DNA from: Seohaeicola zhoushanensis
GTDB taxonomy: Bacteria > Pseudomonadota > Alphaproteobacteria > Rhodobacterales > Rhodobacteraceae
Length of the DNA stretch: 64,000 nucleotides
Assembly (NCBI RefSeq): GCF_014656415.1
Contig: NZ_BNCJ01000016.1
Span: forward strand, 43,023-107,022
Reading direction: 5' to 3'
Shown here: in pieces, positions 60,194 to 64,000 of the stretch
How the letters are laid out: the number at the start of each line of letters is the position of its first letter
Numbering within the stretch: the stretch's first letter is position 1
Position numbers and translations under genes: made by a program
Notes under the pieces: generated by a model
Seen by the model: only the letters and a program-made list of their open reading frames with translations
Told to the model about the DNA's origin: nothing
Databases searched by the model: none

Positions 60194-61318
60194 ATGGCCG
60201 TGAGCAAGAAACGCCGGATGTTTGACATCGACATGCCCGAGGAGACGGGCGCCCAGCCCGAAACCTTCCCCGCGGGGAAGGTCGAAGACCGCTCGAACCG
60301 GCGCGGTCCGATGGCGGTGGCCATAGCCGAAACCGCCGAATCGACGCGCGAGCGCCAGTCGCTCGAGGCCAGCATCCGCGCCGAGAACGACGCCCTGGCG
60401 CATGAACACGCGCGGCTGATCCGGCTGGGGCTGGTCGTCGACCTGGTGCCGCTCGACGCGATCGAGACCCACATGCTGGTGCGTGACCGCGCCAAGGGGC
60501 CCGACGGCGAACTCGACACCCTCAAGACCTCGATTCGCGAAATCGGCCTGTCGAACCCGATCCGCGTCGAGGCGCGGCCCGATGGCAAGTTCGAGCTGAT
60601 CCAGGGCTATCGCCGGATGATGGCCTATCGCGCGCTGCACGAGGAAACCGGCGAGGCGCTTTACGCAACCATTCCCGCAGCGATCAACCCGTCGGGCGAC
60701 AGCGTCGACTCGCTCTACCGCAAGATGGTGGACGAGAACCTGGTGCGGAAGGACATCTCCTTTGCCGAGATGGCGCAGCTTGCACTCGATTACGCCGCCG
60801 ATCCGCTGACGCAGGAAAACGACCCCGACAAGGCCGTGGCGCTGCTGTTCCGCTCGGCGGGCTACCAGAAGCGCAGCTATATCCGCAGCTTCATCAAGCT
60901 GGTGAGCCGGCTGGGCAAGCACCTGCAATTCGCACCCGATATCCCGCGCGCGCTCGGCATGGCGCTGGTAGCCCGGATGGAAGAGGTCGAAGGGCTGGTG
61001 CCGATGATCGCCAAGGAGCTGAAGGCCTTCACCAACCGCTCGGTGCAGGACGAACTGGCGCTGCTGCGGCGCTATGCCGGCACCCCGGTCGATGACCTGA
61101 TGGACCCGCCTGCGGGCAAGCCTGCACCTCTGCCGACGCCGCCGCGCAAGGCGACGGGCGGGGCGCGCACCTCGTTCCAGTTCGATCGGCGCGAGGGGCG
61201 GGGCAAATGCATCGCGGCGGCGGGCAAGCTCGAAATCCGCCTTGGCCGGGACTTCACCACGATCGACCGGCGGCGGCTGGAACAGGCGGTGAAGCTGATG
61301 CTGGACCAGCTCGACTAG
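60194..61318 (+). CDS. parB: Plasmid partition protein ParB
   Basis: 374 residues. ParB/Spo0J N-terminal nuclease-like domain (VPLDAIETHMLVRDR, LKTSIREIGLSNPIRVEARPDGKFELIQGYRRMMAYRAL), then a helical HTH region (MVDENLVRKDISFAEMAQLALDYAADP) and a C-terminal dimer part (RKATGGARTSFQFDRREGRGKCIAAAGKLEIRLGRDF). Binds parS and activates ParA. The N-terminal tail contains FPAGK, encoded by a parS-like palindrome at 60264. A GTG at 60200 has better spacing from GAGG than the ATG at 60194, so the first two residues are uncertain. Confidence 0.9.
   Translation: MAVSKKRRMFDIDMPEETGAQPETFPAGKVEDRSNRRGPMAVAIAETAESTRERQSLEASIRAENDALAHEHARLIRLGLVVDLVPLDAIETHMLVRDRAKGPDGELDTLKTSIREIGLSNPIRVEARPDGKFELIQGYRRMMAYRALHEETGEALYATIPAAINPSGDSVDSLYRKMVDENLVRKDISFAEMAQLALDYAADPLTQENDPDKAVALLFRSAGYQKRSYIRSFIKLVSRLGKHLQFAPDIPRALGMALVARMEEVEGLVPMIAKELKAFTNRSVQDELALLRRYAGTPVDDLMDPPAGKPAPLPTPPRKATGGARTSFQFDRREGRGKCIAAAGKLEIRLGRDFTTIDRRRLEQAVKLMLDQLD
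60264..60281. repeat. parS-like palindrome, copy 3 (inside parB)
   Basis: CCTTCCCCGCGGGGAAGG, identical over 18 bases to the copy in parA and in the same reading frame (ETFPAGKVED in ParB). Confidence 0.7.
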
Positions 61319-61327
61319 GGCAGGGGG

Positions 61328-62425
61328 TCAGAGGCCGGCGGCCCTGGTCAGGTTCACGCGGAACCGGTCGCGGCGGCGCTGGTAGCGTCGGGTCATCTCG
61401 GCCGAGGCATGGCCGAGATGCTTCTGCACATAGCGCTCGTCCACCTCGGCCGAACTGGCAAGACCGGCGCGCAGGGAGTGACCGGAGAACAGCGCCAGTC
61501 GCTCCTTCTCGGGCAGGTCGGCGCGGATGCCGGCGTCGAGGACCGTTCGCTTGACCAGCCGCGCGACATGCTTGTCGTTCAGCCGTGTCTCCAGCGCATG
61601 CTTGCCGTCGCGCGAGGTGCCGACGAAGATGGGGCCGAAGTCGATCTTCGCGAAGTGCAGCCATTGTTCCAACGCATGAACCGGGCAGCTCTGCTCCGAC
61701 GAGCCGCGGCCGATCTCAACCTCGCGCCAGCCGGTCTTGGCATTGAGGGTCAGGAGGGCGCCTTTCTCCATGATTTCCACCCAGCCGCCGCTGTCGGGCG
61801 TGTCGTCCTTTCCGGCGTCGAGGCTCACAATCTCCGAGCGGCGCAGGCCTCCGGCATAGCCCAGCAGCAGGATTGCCCGATCTCGCAGCCCGCGCAGGTC
61901 AAAAGGCAGGGTGGCCACCATCGCGAGAATATCCTCGGCCAGGATCGCCGCCTTCTGCACCGGCGGACGCGCGTGCCTGCGCTTGATCCCGGCGAGCACC
62001 GAGGCGATGTGGCGGTTGCTCCGGTCCAGGGTAAAGCCGCGCTGCGCGTAGTTCCAGGCAAGGCCCGAGAGGCGGCGCTCGATGGTCGATACCGCGAGGG
62101 CAGGGGAGGGGCCCGACCCAGAGGCCAGGTCCGCGAGGTAAAGCCCGATCATCTCGGGCGAGGGGGGCAGGGGCTCCGCGCCCTTCATCCGGCACCAGCG
62201 CGCAAAATGCGCCCAGTCCTTCGCGTAGGCCTTGAGCGTGTTCTCCGAGGCCGCCGCGCGCGCATAGTCGCGGGCGGTGTCCACCAGCCGGTCGAGCGTG
62301 CCGGAGCCGGCGACGAAGGAGGGGAGGGCGATCGTTTCGTCCTCAGTCCGATCTCCGCGGTCGTCCTGTGCGTCCGATTCCCCGATTGGCGGCTCCAAGC
62401 TCGATTTCTCGTGGTTTTCTGACAT
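61328..62425 (-). CDS. Tyrosine site-specific recombinase
   Basis: 365 residues. N-terminal SAM-like core-binding domain (SENTLKAYAKDWAHFARWCRMKGAEPLPPSPEMIGLYLADLA) and catalytic domain with Arg in GYAGGLRRSEIVSLD, HSLRAGLASSA (His-x2-Arg), HLGHASAEMTRRYQRR (His/Trp position and nucleophilic Tyr). Probably resolves plasmid multimers. Convergent with parB, 10-base gap. An inverted repeat that could be its target lies 25 bases upstream of the start (62450). Confidence 0.9.
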   Translation of the reverse strand: MSENHEKSSLEPPIGESDAQDDRGDRTEDETIALPSFVAGSGTLDRLVDTARDYARAAASENTLKAYAKDWAHFARWCRMKGAEPLPPSPEMIGLYLADLASGSGPSPALAVSTIERRLSGLAWNYAQRGFTLDRSNRHIASVLAGIKRRHARPPVQKAAILAEDILAMVATLPFDLRGLRDRAILLLGYAGGLRRSEIVSLDAGKDDTPDSGGWVEIMEKGALLTLNAKTGWREVEIGRGSSEQSCPVHALEQWLHFAKIDFGPIFVGTSRDGKHALETRLNDKHVARLVKRTVLDAGIRADLPEKERLALFSGHSLRAGLASSAEVDERYVQKHLGHASAEMTRRYQRRRDRFRVNLTRAAGL

Positions 62426-62449
62426 GGCACTGAGGATATCTATGTATCA

Positions 62450-62470
62450 CCGATAAGGCAAACTTATTGG
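62450..62470. other. Inverted repeat, candidate recombination core site
   Basis: CCGATAAG-GCAAA-CTTATTGG: 8-base arms with one mismatch around a 5-base centre, directly upstream of the recombinase gene in an AT-rich stretch. Arms and spacer sizes suit a tyrosine recombinase core, but it could also be an operator. Confidence 0.4.
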
Positions 62471-62520
62471 ACATTATATCCGAACACAAGCTGGGGCGGT
62501 TAGTTTGCTATTTTGTATAT

Positions 62521-62549
62521 GAAAGCGCCGTCACGGGTTAGGATTGCGG
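62521..62549 (+). promoter_or_regulatory. Conserved DUF1403 leader, second copy
   Basis: 26 of 29 bases identical to the leader of the intact DUF1403 gene (25774-25802, other strand): GAAAGCGCCGTCAC, then TAGGATTGCGG before ATG. Confidence 0.55.
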
Positions 62550-62550
62550 C

Positions 62551-62794
62551 ATGAAATTTGCCCGCGCCACCCAAAACAGCGATGCCGTCAGCATAGTCAG
62601 GATGCCGTCCTGGATCACCATGGGGCGCGCCGAAACCCTTGAAGATGTTGCATTCATATCGGGAGCGGCGCTTGGTCAGCTGCATCTGGTGGTGGGCTGC
62701 GCAGACCTACCCCAAGCCTTGTTCCGCGAGCGGCTGGCTCTGCGTGCAGCGGAGACCTGCGTGGCCTTATCCGGCCGGCCGGAGCGGTCAGGGG
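62551..62794 (+). pseudogene. Truncated DUF1403 gene (5' part only)
   Basis: The first 80 or so codons of a DUF1403 gene (WITMGRAETLEDVAFISGAALGQLHLVV, DLPQALFRERLALRAAETCVAL, RPERSG) are about 70% identical to the intact copy at 24888, then break at the left end of an IS6-family element. The frame closes at 62820 inside the IS. About 210 C-terminal codons are missing and no scpB follows. The remnant lies next to the partition genes, so this was probably the original plasmid location of a DUF1403-scpB pair. Confidence 0.8.
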
Positions 62795-63609
62795 GGCACT
62801 GTCAAACAAACTTGGCTTGAGGCGGGGTAGGGCGCTGGCTAGCTTCCGTCCATGACCCAGCGCTCGCCTTTCCGATACTTTAAGACCAGCCCGGAGGTCA
62901 TCCGGCTGGCCGTGATGATGTATATTCGCTTCCCGCTATCGCTGCGCAACGTCGAAGATCTGCTGCACGAACGCGGTGTCGACATCAGCCACGAGACGGT
63001 TCGATTTTGGTGGCATCGATTTGGTCCGCTGTTCGCGTCTGAGATCAGGAAACGGCGGATCGAAGGTATGCGGACCAGCCACTGGCGCTGGCATCTTGAT
63101 GAGGTGTTCGTAAAGATCAACGGCGAGCGGCACTACCTCTGGCGGGCGGTCGACCATGAGGGCGAAGTCCTGGAAAGCTTCGTCACCAAGACGCGGGACA
63201 AGAAGGCCGCTTTGAAATTCCTCAAGAAAGCCATGAGGAAGCATGGCCGGGCGGAGGTCTTGGTGACTGACAAGCTACGGTCTTACGGCGCCGCGCTGCG
63301 GGAGATCGGAGCGGCTGAGCGCCAAGTAACTGGCCGCTGGCAGAACAACAGGGTGGAGAACTCACACCAACCATTTCGACGAAGGGAGCGGGCGATGCTC
63401 CGCTTCCGGCGGATGCGAAGTTTGCAGAAATTCGCGTCCATCCATGCTTCGGTCCACAACCTTTTCAACCAGGAACGCAGCCTCACCTCACGCGTCCATT
63501 TCAAGGCAAACCGCACCGCCGCTCTCACAGAGTGGCGCGGTCTCTGCGCGGCATAAGGGGCAGTCGTTCTGCCCTTGCGTAGACTGGTTCGCATTTGTCT
63601 GCCAGCACC
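62795..63609 (+). mobile_element. IS6-family insertion sequence
   Basis: About 815 bases, a usual IS6-family size. Left end GGCACTGTCAAACAAA (62795-62810); right end, read on the other strand, GGTGCTGGCAGACAAA (63594-63609), 12 of 16 matching. One transposase gene inside. The 8 bases flanking each end differ, so there is no target duplication. The sequences on the two sides come from different genes (DUF1403 and an IS3-type transposase), as expected after IS-mediated deletion or replicon fusion. Confidence 0.75.
62852..63556 (+). CDS. IS6-family transposase
   Basis: 234 residues of the IS6/IS26 family. Short HTH region (IRLAVMMYIRFPLSLRNVEDLLHERGVDISHETVRFWWHRFGP) and DDE catalytic core: Asp in WRWHLDEVFVKING, Asp in VLVTDKLRSYGAALREIG, Glu in NNRVENSHQPFRRRERAMLRFR. 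Full length with no stops, so probably active. Confidence 0.92.
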   Translation: MTQRSPFRYFKTSPEVIRLAVMMYIRFPLSLRNVEDLLHERGVDISHETVRFWWHRFGPLFASEIRKRRIEGMRTSHWRWHLDEVFVKINGERHYLWRAVDHEGEVLESFVTKTRDKKAALKFLKKAMRKHGRAEVLVTDKLRSYGAALREIGAAERQVTGRWQNNRVENSHQPFRRRERAMLRFRRMRSLQKFASIHASVHNLFNQERSLTSRVHFKANRTAALTEWRGLCAA

Positions 63610-63817
63610 CGCCCGTGACCTAGATGTGGCCGAGAGCGTTCTGCGCCGCTGGATGCGGGAGCTGACAGCTGCGCCTGCCGTCGCCTTTCCCGGGAACGGA
63701 CAGATGCGGACCGACGTGGCCGAGATTGCAGCGCTGAAGAAAGAGGTCGCTCGGCTTCGGGCGGAGCGTGACATCCTGAAGAAAGCGGCAGCTTTTTTCG
63801 CGCGAGAGGCGACATGA
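63610..63817 (+). pseudogene. 5'-truncated IS3-family orfA
   Basis: From about 63611 the sequence reads ARDLDVAESVLRRWMRELTAAPAVAFPGNGQMR, then EIAALKKEVARLRAERDILKKAAAFFAREAT: the C-terminal two thirds of an IS3-family OrfA with its leucine zipper. The N-terminal HTH start is missing, replaced by the IS6 right end. Confidence 0.8.
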
Positions 63818-64000
63818 GGTTCGCCTTCATCGCCAGGCATCGCCACATCTGGCCCGTCAGCTAGCTGTGCGACGTGCTGGAGGTCTCGCGGTCGGGCTTC
63901 CATGCTTGGCTCAATCGCCCGACCAGCGCCCGCGAGATCCACGACGCCAGGCTCGTCACGGCGATCGAGACAAGCTTCAAGGCCAGCGACCGGACCTATG
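63814..64000 (+). pseudogene. IS3-family orfB with internal stop, leaves the window
   Basis: Overlaps orfA by ATGA and reads MRFAFIARHRHIWPVS, then a TAG at 63862-63864 where homologues have Trp (WPVxWLC), then LCDVLEVSRSGFHAWLNRPTSAREIHDARLVTAIETSFKASDRTY to the window edge. A TGG-to-TAG change is the simplest explanation. Non-functional. Confidence 0.8.

Noticed and set aside
1..64000. tRNA, rRNA and CRISPR arrays
   Set aside because: None seen: no cloverleaf-like segments, no rRNA signatures, no regularly spaced direct repeats with unique spacers.

Overview
The window looks like part of a large extrachromosomal replicon (plasmid or chromid) of an alphaproteobacterium, most likely Rhodobacterales (Roseobacter/Paracoccus group). 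It is GC-rich and rich in TRAP transporters, CoA-thioester catabolism and AsnC/IclR/TetR/GntR regulators. Near the right end (57.7-62.4 kb) it carries a plasmid backbone: a small replication initiator with a DnaA-domain-I-like C-terminus, an iteron-bearing origin region, parA-parB with three copies of a perfect centromere-like palindrome, and a tyrosine recombinase. I could not run any database search; family names rest on motifs and on gene order.

Layout. 0-0.2 kb: 5' end of a membrane protein leaving the window. 0.6-6.3 kb: complete branched-chain 2-oxoacid dehydrogenase operon (E1 alpha, E1 beta, E2, E3), led by a small ACT-like ORF and facing a divergent Lrp/AsnC regulator. 6.3-15.3 kb: GSAM-like aminotransferase, HyuB, HyuA, IclR regulator and a DctPQM TRAP transporter, probably for import and breakdown of a nitrogenous cyclic or amide acid. 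15.7-17.6 kb: ilvD. 17.6-24.1 kb: malonate operon matPQM-matA-matB with a divergent GntR regulator and a perfect palindrome between them. 24.3-25.8 kb: ScpB-like protein and DUF1403 protein. 25.9-27.6 kb: divergent acdR-acdS (ACC deaminase). 27.8-30.2 kb: gabD and an IclR regulator. 30.4-32.8 kb: Na/Pi transporter and an SDR.

33-57.6 kb is one large catabolic region: an E1 alpha/beta-E2 dehydrogenase operon with crotonase, acyl-CoA dehydrogenase and CoA ligase; TetR and IclR regulators; two more acyl-CoA dehydrogenases; a crotonase; a thiolase-fold protein lacking the usual nucleophilic cysteine, with a DUF35 Zn-ribbon/OB protein and two MaoC proteins; an ADP-forming acyl-CoA synthetase; a TAXI-type TRAP importer; an FAD monooxygenase with DUF2783; and LuxR, TetR, Dabb and thiolase genes. 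Two palindrome families recur upstream of these units (ATGATT-N4-AATCAT at three places; ATTCTC-N4-GAGAAT at two, plus a degenerate copy), which suggests one regulon. The thiolase/DUF35/MaoC/MaoC block resembles the hydratase-retroaldolase modules that shorten steroid side chains. Its substrate here is unknown, and it is the best candidate for a new pathway.

62.5-64 kb: a second, 5'-only copy of the DUF1403 gene (with its conserved leader) cut by an IS6-family element, followed by a decayed IS3-family transposase that leaves the window.
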